Shown: positions 7,640 to 17,069 of the stretch, piece after piece
Layout of the letters: every line of letters begins with the position of its first letter
Position numbering within the stretch: position 1 is the stretch's first letter
Source of the DNA: Actinotalea alkalitolerans
GTDB taxonomy: Bacteria > Actinomycetota > Actinomycetes > Actinomycetales > Cellulomonadaceae
Length of the DNA: 64,000 bases
Assembly: GCF_023369855.1 (NCBI RefSeq)
Contig: NZ_JAMBPP010000016.1
Coordinates: forward strand, 26,827 to 90,826
Direction: 5' to 3'
Program-made: the position numbers and the translations under genes
Notes under the pieces: model-generated
What the model was told of the DNA's origin: nothing
The model's database searches: none
The model's input: the letters and a program-made list of their open reading frames with translations, nothing else

Positions 7640-10197
7640 TGCTGCGACTGACCCTGGCCCAGATGCGCCGGAGCCTGGGACGTCTGACCGCCGCAGGCAT
7701 CGCGATCGTCATCAGCACCGCCTTCGTCGCCGCGACGCTTCTCGCCGGCGACGCCATGACCCGGACCACCTACGACGCGGTGAGCCGCTCCTACGCACAG
7801 GCCGACCTCGTGCTCTCGCAGGCCCCGATGACCGGCAAGGACCTCGCCGTGGTCGGGTCCGTCCCGGGGGTGGAGGCCGTCCACGCCCCGCTGACCGGAT
7901 GGGTCGAGGTGCCCAACGGGGGCGGGATCACCTACCTCGAGGTGACCACACCGGCCCAGGACCCGCGCCTGGAGGGTTCGACCGTCCTGGACGGCAGGCT
8001 GCCGGACGGCCCGGGGCAGATCGCCATGCCCGCGGACGTCGTCGAGCGGCTTGGACTGTCCCTCGCGGACCAGGTGCCGGCCACGCAGACCACCTACCGG
8101 GAGGATCCAGAGGACCCCGAGAACGTCGTCCCGGACACCCTCGAGGACGAGCTCGAGCTCGTGGGCGTGCTCGACGACACGGGGACCGCGTTGATGGGTG
8201 GCGGGCCGGCCGTGGTGGACCGCACCGACCTGGCCCGGTGGCTCCGCTTCCTGGAGCCCGAGGCCACCACCGACGTGCACCACCTCGTTCTGGTGGCCGT
8301 CCAGGACGGCGTCCCGGTGACCGAGGTACGGGAGTCCCTGCGCACCGCGCTCGACGGCGACATCGCGGTCCGGACGGTCGACGAGCAGGCGGCGGAGACC
8401 GTCGCCGGTCTGACCAACAGCGCGCAGGTCTTCACCGCGATCGTGCTCGGCTTCGCCGCGATCGCCCTCCTCGTGGCCGCGCTCGTGATCGCGAACACCT
8501 TCCAGGTGCTCGTCGCTCAGCGCACCCGGACCCTCGCGCTGCTGCGGTGCGTCGGCGCCGACCGTGCCCAGCTGCGGCGCTCGGTCGTGACCGAGGCGCT
8601 GCTGCTCGGTGTGGCCGCCTCGGTCGTGGGCACGGCGCTGGGGACCCTCGTGGTGCAGGGCGTCCTGGGGATCCTCACGCGGATGGACACCGACGTGCCG
8701 GTGCCGGACGGCGTGAACCTGACCGCCGTCTCGGTGCTCGTCCCGGTCGCCGTGGGGGTCACCATGACGGTGCTGGCAGCACTGGCACCTGCACGTGCCG
8801 CGACGCGGGTCGCGCCGCTCGCCGCCCTGCGTCCCGCGGAGGCGCCCCGGGTCACCCACCGCTCGGGACGGGTCCGCGCGGTGCTGTCGGGCCTGCTGAT
8901 GGTCGGTGGGTTCGCGGGGCTCGCGCTCGGCGTGGTCATCGGCCCACGGGTCGACCTCATGCTCGGGCTGGCCGTCGGGGTGCTGGGGGGCGCCGCGTCC
9001 TTCGTCGGCGTCCTTCTCGGGTCGGTGTTCTGGGTCCCACGCCTGGTCGGCCGGTTCGGCAGGCTGCTCAGCCGCGGCGGTGTGGCGGCGACCCTGGCCG
9101 CGGCGAACACCGTCCGCAACCCCCGTCGCACTGCGGCCACCAGTGCCGCGCTGCTGATCGGCGTGACCCTGGTGGCGATGATGTCCACCGGGGCGGCGAG
9201 CACCCGCGCCTCGCTCGACGAGGCCCTCAACGACGAGTTCCCCGTCGACGTCGAGGTGATCACGGCCAACCGGTCTGCGGGGGCACCTGCGATGCCGGCC
9301 GATGTGCTCTCCGGGATCAGGGGCACCGCGGGGATCGCCGCCGTCGCAGAGCTGACCTCGACGGTCGTCATGGTCAACGGCACGGAGGAGATCGGGGTCG
9401 ACGCCGTCGATCCCGCCGCGGCCGCCGAGGTGCTCCGCAGCCCCGAGCAGCTGGCCGGCCTGGACGCCTCGAGCGTCGTGGTCCCGGCTGCCGTGGCGCG
9501 GTGGAGCGGCATCACCACCGGGTCCGAGGTGACGATGCTCTCCGACGACGGGACCAGCCTCACCCTCACCGCGGTGGTCACCGACCTGGCCGCCTACTCG
9601 GCCGTCGTGCTGCCGGAGGTGCTCGAGCAGCTCGACCCGAGCGCCGCGGTGACCAGCGTGTGGGTGCGGCTCGCCCACCTGGACGACGTCGAGCGCGTGG
9701 TCGCCGAGATCCAGCAGCTCGCGAGCGGGGCCGACGTCGCGGTCGCGGTGCAGGGGGCCGCGGTCGAGCGGGCCTTCTACCAGCGGGTGATCAACACCTT
9801 GCTCGCGGTGGTGGTCGGGCTGCTCGGGGTCGCGGTCGTGATCGCGCTCATCGGTGTCGCGAACACGCTCTCCCTGTCGGTCCTCGAACGGCGTCGCGAG
9901 TCCGCGACGCTGCGGGCGATCGGGCTCTCGCGCCGCCAGCTCCGCGGGACGCTCGCGATCGAGGGGATGCTCATCGCCGGCGTCGGTGCCGTGGTCGGGT
10001 CGGTGCTGGGGGTCGCCTACGGGTGGGCCGGGGCGCAGACCGTGCTGGGTGAGGTGAGCTCGGTCGGGCTGACCGTCCCGTGGCGTGACCTCGCACTGGT
10101 CCTGGTCGTGGCACTGCTGGCCGGGCTCCTGGCCTCGGTGGTACCCGGCCGTAGCGCCGCCCGGACCTCACCGGTGGCTGCGCTCGCGGTCGAGTAG
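7639..10197 (+). CDS. FtsX-like ABC transporter permease
   Basis: An 852-residue permease. An N-terminal helix (about residues 15-40) is followed by a large extracytoplasmic MacB_PCD-like region, then a first FtsX block of three helices (about 265-390: IVLGFAAIALLVAAL and following). Two further helices, a second extracytoplasmic domain and a second FtsX block (about 715-845, containing LIGVANTLSLSVLERRRE) complete it. The duplicated two-FtsX architecture is usual for actinobacterial MacB-like permeases that work as a monomer or homodimer. ATG 7639 overlaps the ATPase stop by one base. A strong hairpin follows the stop. Confidence 0.92.
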   Translation: MLRLTLAQMRRSLGRLTAAGIAIVISTAFVAATLLAGDAMTRTTYDAVSRSYAQADLVLSQAPMTGKDLAVVGSVPGVEAVHAPLTGWVEVPNGGGITYLEVTTPAQDPRLEGSTVLDGRLPDGPGQIAMPADVVERLGLSLADQVPATQTTYREDPEDPENVVPDTLEDELELVGVLDDTGTALMGGGPAVVDRTDLARWLRFLEPEATTDVHHLVLVAVQDGVPVTEVRESLRTALDGDIAVRTVDEQAAETVAGLTNSAQVFTAIVLGFAAIALLVAALVIANTFQVLVAQRTRTLALLRCVGADRAQLRRSVVTEALLLGVAASVVGTALGTLVVQGVLGILTRMDTDVPVPDGVNLTAVSVLVPVAVGVTMTVLAALAPARAATRVAPLAALRPAEAPRVTHRSGRVRAVLSGLLMVGGFAGLALGVVIGPRVDLMLGLAVGVLGGAASFVGVLLGSVFWVPRLVGRFGRLLSRGGVAATLAAANTVRNPRRTAATSAALLIGVTLVAMMSTGAASTRASLDEALNDEFPVDVEVITANRSAGAPAMPADVLSGIRGTAGIAAVAELTSTVVMVNGTEEIGVDAVDPAAAAEVLRSPEQLAGLDASSVVVPAAVARWSGITTGSEVTMLSDDGTSLTLTAVVTDLAAYSAVVLPEVLEQLDPSAAVTSVWVRLAHLDDVERVVAEIQQLASGADVAVAVQGAAVERAFYQRVINTLLAVVVGLLGVAVVIALIGVANTLSLSVLERRRESATLRAIGLSRRQLRGTLAIEGMLIAGVGAVVGSVLGVAYGWAGAQTVLGEVSSVGLTVPWRDLALVLVVALLAGLLASVVPGRSAARTSPVAALAVE

Positions 10198-10228
10198 CTA
10201 CGCCGCTCGCGCACGGTCATCACCCCGT

Positions 10229-10283
10229 CGGCGCCGGACCTGTGGACGTGGGACGCTCCCCACGCCCCCCGGGTCCGGCGCCG
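10229..10283. terminator. Large hairpin between permease and FtsK-like gene
   Basis: Eleven-base perfect arms CGGCGCCGGAC and GTCCGGCGCCG are separated by 33 bases, which themselves contain GTGGG/CCCAC. It lies 31 bases after the permease stop and 32 bases before the next GTG start, both on the plus strand. A terminator or attenuator is likely. No U-tract follows. Confidence 0.55.
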
Positions 10284-10315
10284 TCGTCCGTCAGGGACGA
10301 CGCCAGGCTGGGCGG

Positions 10316-13300
10316 GTGCGCCTGACCCTCGAACCCGGTGGAGACCTGGAGGTGCCCGACGGCGCGACCCTCGCGGAGTGCCGTCCGGCCCTCGCTCGGC
10401 TGACCGGCCGTGACGAGCTGACCGACGCCGTGCTGACCGTGGACGGCAGCCCGGTCCCCCACGAGCAGGTCGCCGGCAGCCCGCCGTGGGAGCACGGCTG
10501 CGTCCTGCGTGTCGGTGGCCGGGGGTGGGTCGACGGGGCGGTCCTCGCCGTCGACGCACCCTGGCACGTCGCGGTGACCCGCGGGCCCGGCACGGGCACG
10601 GTCGCGGTCCCCGGCCGGGACCGGACGGTGCGGGTCGGCCGGGAGCCCTCTCGGACCGCCCGTACCACGAACCGGTCGCACGGCCCGGGCGCACCGGACG
10701 ACGAGCGTCATCGCCCGGAGGCGCCCGAGACCCCCGGGGCCCTCACCCTGACCGACGGGGCCGTCTCCCGTCGGCATCTCCAGGTCCGAGCGCGACCTCC
10801 GCGCCGGGGCCGGTCCGCAGGTCGATGGCAGGTCCGTGACCTGGGCTCGACGAACGGGACCGTGGTCGTGGGCTGGGGTGGGCGAGGTCGGCAGGTCGGG
10901 CGAGGTTGGCGGGCGCTCGGCAGCGAGCAGGTGATACGGCTGGGTGAGCACGAGCTGGTCCTGCGACGCGGGCCCTGCGCGACCACCACGGCCGGTGCGG
11001 ACCGGGCGACGCCACCCGACCACGACTCAGCCTCTGCCGGGGTGCGGCCGCCGGGTCGAACGACCCCACCCGTGGCCGCGTGGCTGACACCGGCGGTCGG
11101 CGCGGCTCTCATCGCCCTGGTCACACGCAACCCGCTCTTCCTCCTGCTCGGAGCGCTCGGGCCGATCACCGTGCTCGCACCGGCCCTCGTCGCCGCCGGC
11201 GCCGGACGGGCGGCCCGGCGCCGGACCGCGCCGCCCGGGGTGAGCGACCCTGCCCTCCTCGACGTGCGGGCCGCGGCGCTCGTGCGGGGCGCCGTCCCCG
11301 GTCCGGGGACCGACACCCCGGCGCGAGGGCTGCTGGGCCTGGAGGCCGTGGGAGTGGTGGGCCCGCGCACGGCCCGGCTGGCGGTGACCCGCGCGCTGCT
11401 CGCCGACGCGCTGCTGTGCGACGCCCTGATGACCGCGAGGCGCCGGGCCGAGCCCGACCGGGACGGCACCTCGCCCCCGAGCGATACGCGTCGCACGCCA
11501 GACCCCCAGACCCCCGCTGCACATCGCCCCCGTGGGCCGCGCAGGTTGACGCTGCTGCACGGACCGGGAGCCGGGGCCGACTGGGACTGGTTCAGGTGGC
11601 TCGACCTCCGCCTCGGGCCCGCCGCACCCCGGGTGGCCCGCGAGGTCCACGAGGCACGCGCCGTCCTGGACCGCTCACAGGGATCCGGTCTCGTGGTCTG
11701 CGACGGTGCAGGTGCCTGGCGGACCGAGCTGGACCGGTGGTGGCTGGCCAGGCCGGCGAGCACCACCGGCGCCGTGCTGCTGCTCGAGGAGGACGACTCG
11801 CGCCTGCCAGGCTGGTGTCGCTGGGTGATCGAGGTCGATGCCGCCGGGGGGTGCACGCTGCACGGACCGGGCGCAGCGCGTGCACCGCTCGCGGTGGTCG
11901 GCGCGCCGAGGTCCTGGACGGAGCGCTTCGTCCGCCGCATCGCCGCCCTCGACGCGAGGGTCACCGCCGACCTGCGCGCGGTCGCGGGAGGTGAGCCCCC
12001 CGACCGGGTGGCTCTGGCAGACCTGGTCGACCTGCGGACCGCGGACGACGTCATGCGGGCATGGACCGCTCGCACCGCGTCAGCCCCGGAGGCCGGCTCG
12101 CCCCAGGAGGGGACGCTGGCGACCCCGATCGGCGTCGCCGCCGACGGCTCGACCCTGGAGATCGACCTCGTCCGGGACGGCCCGCACGCACTCGTCGCGG
12201 GCACCACCGGTGCCGGCAAGTCCGAGCTGCTGCAGACCCTCGTGCTCGGCCTCGCGCTGCGGCATCCCCCGACCGCGCTGGCCGTGATGCTCGTGGACTA
12301 CAAGGGCGGGACGAGCTTCGGTGCGTGCCGGGACCTTCCCCACGTCGTGGGTGAGGTCACCGACCTCGACCAGGACGAGTCCGGCCGCGCCCTGGCGGGC
12401 CTGCGCGCCGAGCTCCACCACCGTGAGCGGCTGCTGTCCGCCGCAGGGGTCGGCGACCTCGAGAGCCTCCGTTCCCTGGGGCGGACAGCGGTGCCACCGC
12501 GGCTGCTCGTCGTGGTCGACGAGTTCCGGGCCCTGACCGAGGACCTCCCCGACTTCGTGCCGGGGCTGGTCCGCATCGCCGCCCAGGGCCGGTCGTCGGG
12601 CATCCACCTCGTGCTCGCGACCCAGCGGCCCGCGGGTGCGGTCAACGCCCAGATGCGCGCGAACCTGGCCCTGCGGCTCTGCCTGCGCGTCACGGAGTCG
12701 GCCGACTCGGTCGACGTCCTGGACGTCACGGACGCTGCTGCCCTACCGCCCGAACGACCCGGCAGGGCGCTGCTGCGACGAGGGCCCGGGGTCGTCGAGC
12801 ACCTCCAGTCGGCGTACGCGGCGGCGCCGCCTGCCCCTCGGCGACCCGGTACGGGGCAGGTCCGCCGTGCCGTGCCGTGGGAGGTGCACACCCGGACAGG
12901 TACGCAGCGCCCGGTCGGACCAGTGGACCGCGACCACAGCAAGGACCTGGTGGGGCTCGCGGTCCACGCCGCGCGCGCGATGTCGCTGCCACCCCCGCGC
13001 CCACCCTGGCTGCCCCCGCTCCCGGACGCGGTCGCCGCCGACGAGCTCACGGACCTGATCACCACCGATCCCCCTCCGCGCGAGGCACTGCTGTGGGGGA
13101 TGGCGGACCACCCCGACCAGCAGCGCACCGGCGCGTCGTGGTGGTGCCCCGACGACGGCCCGCTCCTGATCGCTGGGCGATCGAGGTCGGGCCGGACGAC
13201 GGCCCTGCGCACCCTGCTGGTCGCCGCACTGTCCCGCGGACGTCACGTCCACGCGGTCGGCGGCGCAGGGCTGGTCGAACCCGCCGAGCACGACCATCCG

Positions 13301-14425
13301 TGCCTGGGGACCGTGGTCGGCACGCAGGACCTGCGCCGGGTCGGGCGGCTGCTCGCCCTGCTGGCCACCAGGACCGACGTCGACGTGCCCACCCTCCTGG
13401 TGGTCGACGACGTCGGCGCGCTCCTGCGGGCCCTCGAGCAGAACGACCGAGGGGCCGGCGCCGAGCTGCTGCTCCAGGTGGTGCGGGACGCCGGTCGGCT
13501 CGGCCTCGCCGTGGCGGTGGCAGGCCTGCCGGCCGACCTGACGCGGCTGCTGCCCCACGCTGCCGCCAGGATCGTGCTCGGGGTGGCCGACGACCACGAC
13601 GACGCGCTGCTGGGTGTGCCGCGCGCGCTCAGCGGTGGGCGTCGCTCACCGGGCCGCGCCGTGCACCTGGTGGCCGGGCAGGCCGTTCGCAGCCAGGTGG
13701 CGCTGCCCCCCTGCACGGCAGGCACCCCGCACGCTGCGCGCGAGGCCGTGCCGCCAGTCCGGCTGCTCCCCGTCCCGCTCGAGGTGGCTCCGGGAACGCT
13801 CGCCGCGGCCCTGCGGATCTCGGCCACCGCAGCGGTCGGACGGACGACACCCGCGGCGGTGCCCGTCGGGCTGGGCGGTGACCGTGCCGAGCCGGTCCTG
13901 CTCCCGGTGCACCCCGGCGTGCTCGTCGTCGGTCCGCACGGGTCGGGTCGGACCACCGCCCTGGAGGTGATCGGCGACGGTCTGCGGTGCGCGGGGTGGA
14001 CGGTCCACACGGGCGCCGTGGGCGCGGGCCCGCTCGTGCTTGAGGGTCTCGTGCCGGTGCCCGGCCGACTCGCGCTCCTGGTCGACGACCTCGACCTGAG
14101 GTCACGGACCGACCCGTCGCTCGACGAGACGCTCGCAGGGATCGTGGCCCGTGGAGTGGTCGTCGTGGTCGCGACCGCCACGACGGCACGCGCCTGCACG
14201 GCGTACCGGGGCGCGCTCGCCGCCCTGCGCACACAGGCGTCGCTCCTCGTGCTGGCACCGGCCGAGCGCGGGAGCCAGGACGTCGCCGGGATCGACCTGG
14301 GGGCCGTGGCCGACCCGGTCCACCCGGGCCGTCCGGGCAGGGGCGCCGTGGTGCACCGCGGGCGAGCGGTGCCGGTCCAGGTGGTGCACCGACCGGCGAC
14401 CGGACCGACGACGGCGGTCCTCTGA
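10316..14425 (+). CDS. FHA-domain FtsK/SpoIIIE-type ATPase, EssC/EccC-like
   Basis: A 1369-residue protein resembling the motor of type VII secretion. Order: an EssC-like N-terminal fold (residues 1-70); an FHA domain with VRVGRE (about 104), SRRH and GSTNGT (about 177); two membrane helices (about 253-296). Three ATPase modules follow: module 1 has Walker A GTTGAGKSE (about 629), VDYKGG and Walker B LLVVVDEF; module 2 has GRSRSGRTT (about 955) and LLVVDDVGA; module 3 has GPHGSGRTT (about 1205) and LLVDDLD. I chose GTG 10316 because the family fold begins there and longer frames run into the permease gene. No WXG100, EccB/D/E or mycosin gene is adjacent, so it is an orphan here. Confidence 0.85.
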   Translation: MRLTLEPGGDLEVPDGATLAECRPALARLTGRDELTDAVLTVDGSPVPHEQVAGSPPWEHGCVLRVGGRGWVDGAVLAVDAPWHVAVTRGPGTGTVAVPGRDRTVRVGREPSRTARTTNRSHGPGAPDDERHRPEAPETPGALTLTDGAVSRRHLQVRARPPRRGRSAGRWQVRDLGSTNGTVVVGWGGRGRQVGRGWRALGSEQVIRLGEHELVLRRGPCATTTAGADRATPPDHDSASAGVRPPGRTTPPVAAWLTPAVGAALIALVTRNPLFLLLGALGPITVLAPALVAAGAGRAARRRTAPPGVSDPALLDVRAAALVRGAVPGPGTDTPARGLLGLEAVGVVGPRTARLAVTRALLADALLCDALMTARRRAEPDRDGTSPPSDTRRTPDPQTPAAHRPRGPRRLTLLHGPGAGADWDWFRWLDLRLGPAAPRVAREVHEARAVLDRSQGSGLVVCDGAGAWRTELDRWWLARPASTTGAVLLLEEDDSRLPGWCRWVIEVDAAGGCTLHGPGAARAPLAVVGAPRSWTERFVRRIAALDARVTADLRAVAGGEPPDRVALADLVDLRTADDVMRAWTARTASAPEAGSPQEGTLATPIGVAADGSTLEIDLVRDGPHALVAGTTGAGKSELLQTLVLGLALRHPPTALAVMLVDYKGGTSFGACRDLPHVVGEVTDLDQDESGRALAGLRAELHHRERLLSAAGVGDLESLRSLGRTAVPPRLLVVVDEFRALTEDLPDFVPGLVRIAAQGRSSGIHLVLATQRPAGAVNAQMRANLALRLCLRVTESADSVDVLDVTDAAALPPERPGRALLRRGPGVVEHLQSAYAAAPPAPRRPGTGQVRRAVPWEVHTRTGTQRPVGPVDRDHSKDLVGLAVHAARAMSLPPPRPPWLPPLPDAVAADELTDLITTDPPPREALLWGMADHPDQQRTGASWWCPDDGPLLIAGRSRSGRTTALRTLLVAALSRGRHVHAVGGAGLVEPAEHDHPCLGTVVGTQDLRRVGRLLALLATRTDVDVPTLLVVDDVGALLRALEQNDRGAGAELLLQVVRDAGRLGLAVAVAGLPADLTRLLPHAAARIVLGVADDHDDALLGVPRALSGGRRSPGRAVHLVAGQAVRSQVALPPCTAGTPHAAREAVPPVRLLPVPLEVAPGTLAAALRISATAAVGRTTPAAVPVGLGGDRAEPVLLPVHPGVLVVGPHGSGRTTALEVIGDGLRCAGWTVHTGAVGAGPLVLEGLVPVPGRLALLVDDLDLRSRTDPSLDETLAGIVARGVVVVVATATTARACTAYRGALAALRTQASLLVLAPAERGSQDVAGIDLGAVADPVHPGRPGRGAVVHRGRAVPVQVVHRPATGPTTAVL

Positions 14426-14860
14426 TCAGCGCTCGGCGGTGAAGCGGACCACGGGGGGAGAGAGCAGCGCCACGAGCACCACCACAGCCGCGACCAGCGC
14501 GGCCCAGGCGAGCGGGGCACCGGCCGCCCGCAGCACCGAGACCGCGGTCGCGCCCTGGAGCAGCTGCCAGGTGACCAGCGGTGCCCGCGCCGCGCGGCGA
14601 CCACCGTGCACGGCGCGGGCCGCGGCGACCAGGGCTGCGGCAACGGCGAGGCAGAAGAGCACCAGGGCGAGGGCGACACCGAGCGTGTCGGTGCCCTGGG
14701 TGAGCACCGACACGAGCGACCAGAGCGCGAACCCGACCAGACCTGCCGCCTCGACGAGGACCAGCCCCAGGGCCAGCGCGAGGACGGGAGGACGAGGACC
14801 CGGGCCCGGGTCCTCCGCCCCGGATGCGGCCGGCTGCTCGTCGCGCGGAGAAGAGGTCAC
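14426..14860 (-). CDS. Hypothetical four-helix membrane protein
   Basis: A 144-residue protein not recognised as a named family. The first 25 residues are Pro/Gly/Asp-rich and likely cytosolic. Four hydrophobic segments follow (about residues 28-50, 58-83, 95-112, 115-135), ending PPVVRFTAER. It is convergent with the FHA-FtsK gene with no bases between the two stop codons, and its start is 206 bases from divergent whiB1. Similar small integral membrane proteins are common in actinobacteria; a role beside the secretion-like ATPase is possible but unsupported. Confidence 0.7.
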   Translation of the reverse strand: MTSSPRDEQPAASGAEDPGPGPRPPVLALALGLVLVEAAGLVGFALWSLVSVLTQGTDTLGVALALVLFCLAVAAALVAAARAVHGGRRAARAPLVTWQLLQGATAVSVLRAAGAPLAWAALVAAVVVLVALLSPPVVRFTAER

Positions 14861-15066
14861 GGGACGACCCTAGCCGCGCTCGTCGAGGGGTCACGGGCTG
14901 TGATCAACGCCTCAGTCGTTATCACCCCGAAACCTTCCCGTTACCCCTTGTGCAGCGCAGCGCCGCATGTGAGTCTTGATCCAGACATAGGACGTCCTGC
15001 ACGACCCCCACCCGAAGCCCACCTCCTGACCGGGGGCGGGCTACGCATGCGCTGAGGAGATACCCG

Positions 15067-15315
15067 ATGGATTGGCGCCACCGCGCTTCCTGCCTGGACG
15101 AAGACCCTGAGCTCTTCTTCCCGATCGGCAACACGGGCCCGGCACTCCTGCAGATCGAGGAGGCGAAGGCCGTGTGCCGTCGCTGCCCGGTCGTCGACAC
15201 GTGCCTCAAGTGGGCCCTCGAGTCCGGCCAGGACGCCGGCGTCTGGGGCGGCCTGTCCGAGGACGAGCGCCGCGCCCTCAAGCGGCGCACCGCCCGCGCC
15301 CGCCGCGCCGGCTGA
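15067..15315 (+). CDS. whiB1: WhiB-family iron-sulfur transcription factor (WhiB1-like)
   Basis: An 82-residue Wbl protein. The four [4Fe-4S] ligands are C9, C37, C40 and C46 (pattern C-x27-C-x2-C-x5-C), followed by the GVWGG turn (residues 58-62) and a basic C-terminal DNA-contact tail (KRRTARARRAG). In mycobacteria WhiB1 binds the primary sigma factor and its cluster reacts with nitric oxide, which fits a genome with nitrite-reducing genes. ATG 15067 follows GAGGAG. The 206-base upstream gap is unusually long and less GC-rich for this window, as expected for a heavily regulated whiB1 promoter. The next gene is pdtaS, matching mycobacterial order. Confidence 0.92.
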   Translation: MDWRHRASCLDEDPELFFPIGNTGPALLQIEEAKAVCRRCPVVDTCLKWALESGQDAGVWGGLSEDERRALKRRTARARRAG

Positions 15316-15340
15316 CCAGCACACCACACGTCCGACCTGC

Positions 15341-15397
15341 CGAGAGCGGGTCCCCAGCGAGCAGACCCACCGTCGCCGCACCGGGGGCCCGCTCTCG
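15341..15397. terminator. Bidirectional hairpin between whiB1 and pdtaS
   Basis: Fifteen-base arms CGAGAGCGGGTCCCC (15341-15355) and GGGGGCCCGCTCTCG (15383-15397) pair with a single G-T wobble across a 27-base loop. It sits between the convergent whiB1 and pdtaS stops, so it can serve both. There is no clear U-tract on either side. Confidence 0.65.
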
Positions 15398-15441
15398 TCG
15401 CGTGCGACGTCCGGGCGTCCTGGCACCACTCGCCCTGGACG

Positions 15442-16929
15442 TCACAGCGGCGTGAGCGCCCCCTCGGCCCGTGGGTCCCGCAGGTCGACGTCCAGCACGA
15501 CCTGGGTCCCCCGGCCCTCACGCGCCTCCCAGGCGATGGTCCCGCGGAGCTCGTTGTAGACCAGCGTGTGCACGATCTGCGTCCCCAGGCCTGTCATCGG
15601 GCCCTGCGTCCCGGGCAGACCCACGCCGTCGTCCGCGACGATGATCCGCAGGTGCGAGCCCTCACGCTGCGCCGTGATCTCCACGGTGCCCCCGGCCCCG
15701 CCCGCGAAGCCGTGCTCGACGGCGTTGGTCACCAGCTCGGTGAGCACCAGGGCGAGCGCTGTCGCGTCCTCGGCCGGGACCATCCCGAAGGTCCCCACCC
15801 GCAGCGTGTGCACCGAGGCACCCGCCGAGGCGACGTCGGCGGTCAGGCGCAGGCTGCGGTCGGCGAGGGCGTCGAAGTCGACGGTCTCGTCCAGTGTCTG
15901 CGAGAGCGTCTCGTGCACCAGCGAGATGGTGGTGACCCGCCGCATCGCCTCCTCGAGGGCCTCGCGACCCTCGGGGGTCTTCATCCGGCGGGCCTGGAGG
16001 CGCAGGAGAGCGGCGACCGTCTGCAGGTTGTTCTTGACCCGGTGGTGGATCTCGCGGATCGTCGCGTCCTTGGTGATGAGCTCGCGCTCCCGACGGCGCA
16101 GCTCCGACACGTCGCGGCACAGGAGCACGGCACCGATGCGTTGGCCCGCCTCGGTCAGCGGCACCGCACGCAGCGACAGGCACACCCCACGGCTCTCGAC
16201 GTCGGTGCGCCACGGCGCGCGTCCCATGACCACGAGCGGCAGGGACTCGTCCATCGGTGCGTGGTCCTCGAGCAGCTCGGTCGTCACCTCGGCCAGCGAG
16301 CGCCCGACCAGCGACCCCAGCACCCCGAACCGGTGGAAGCAGCTCAGCGCGTTCGGGCTCGCGTAGAGGACCTCCCCCTCGGAGTTCAGCCGGATCAGGC
16401 CGTCACCGACACGCGGTGCACCCCGACGGGGCCCTGTCGGGGAGTTCGCGGCCGGGTACTCACCGCGCGAGATCATCGCGATGAGGTCGTCGGCCGCCTC
16501 GACGTAGTTGAGCTCGAGCCGGCTGGGCGTCCGCGCACCGCCGAGGTTCGTCTGCCGGGCGACCACGGCGATCGCGCGGCCCGCGTGCACCACCGGCACC
16601 GCCTCCTCACGCACGGCGTACGTGCCGAACCAGCGAGGCTCGCGCGAGCGCTGGATCCGTACCTCGGTCAGCGCCCGCTCGAGCTGGGGGCGCTGACCCT
16701 CAGGCGCGCTGCTGCCCACGATGTCGTCGTAGTGCACGGTGGCGCCGGTGCTGGGCCGCGCCTGGGCCGCCGCCACGTAGTCGCCCGACCGGGTCGGCAG
16801 CCAGAGCACGAGGTCCGCGAAGGCCAGGTCGGAGATCAGCTGCCAGTCGCCGACCAGCAGGTGCAGCCACTCGATGTCGGCAGGCCCGAGGTCGGCGTGC
16901 CGGGAGACGAGGTCACTGAGGGTGGACAC
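15442..16929 (-). CDS. pdtaS: Soluble sensor histidine kinase PdtaS-like (GAF-PAS-HisKA_2)
   Basis: A 495-residue cytoplasmic kinase. The N-terminal GAF-like domain covers about residues 10-150, a PAS domain about 175-280 (DGLIRLNSEGEVLYASPNA), then a HisKA_2 dimerisation domain with REIHHRVKNNLQTVAALLRLQ (phospho-acceptor His about 296) and an HATPase domain with ELVTNAVEHGF, VADDGVGLP and GLGTQIV. No membrane helix is present. In Mycobacterium PdtaS phosphorylates the ANTAR antiterminator PdtaR and responds to copper and nitric oxide. Its location next to whiB1 matches Rv3219-Rv3220c. PdtaR is not in this window. Confidence 0.9.
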   Translation of the reverse strand: MSTLSDLVSRHADLGPADIEWLHLLVGDWQLISDLAFADLVLWLPTRSGDYVAAAQARPSTGATVHYDDIVGSSAPEGQRPQLERALTEVRIQRSREPRWFGTYAVREEAVPVVHAGRAIAVVARQTNLGGARTPSRLELNYVEAADDLIAMISRGEYPAANSPTGPRRGAPRVGDGLIRLNSEGEVLYASPNALSCFHRFGVLGSLVGRSLAEVTTELLEDHAPMDESLPLVVMGRAPWRTDVESRGVCLSLRAVPLTEAGQRIGAVLLCRDVSELRRRERELITKDATIREIHHRVKNNLQTVAALLRLQARRMKTPEGREALEEAMRRVTTISLVHETLSQTLDETVDFDALADRSLRLTADVASAGASVHTLRVGTFGMVPAEDATALALVLTELVTNAVEHGFAGGAGGTVEITAQREGSHLRIIVADDGVGLPGTQGPMTGLGTQIVHTLVYNELRGTIAWEAREGRGTQVVLDVDLRDPRAEGALTPL

Positions 16930-17069
16930 CGCGCCAGCCTAGGCGGCCGAGCACGAGGTCCTGCCGAGCGTCCATCCTGCAGCCGGTGCGGACCGGCACC
17001 CACCGCGACGCAAGGGTTGTTAGCCTCGGTGGGTAACGGACGCCCCGCTCACCACCCACGGAGACCCAC

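Noticed and set aside
6826..9678. Minus-strand open frame of 950 codons across the ABC transporter
   Set aside because: Antisense shadow: composition is Gly/Arg/His-rich and the plus strand encodes a clear ATPase and FtsX permease.
14980..15040. CRP-like site upstream of whiB1 (TGTGA with a poor second half)
   Set aside because: Only three of five bases match in the second half (ATCCA), too weak to claim although mycobacterial whiB1 has such sites.
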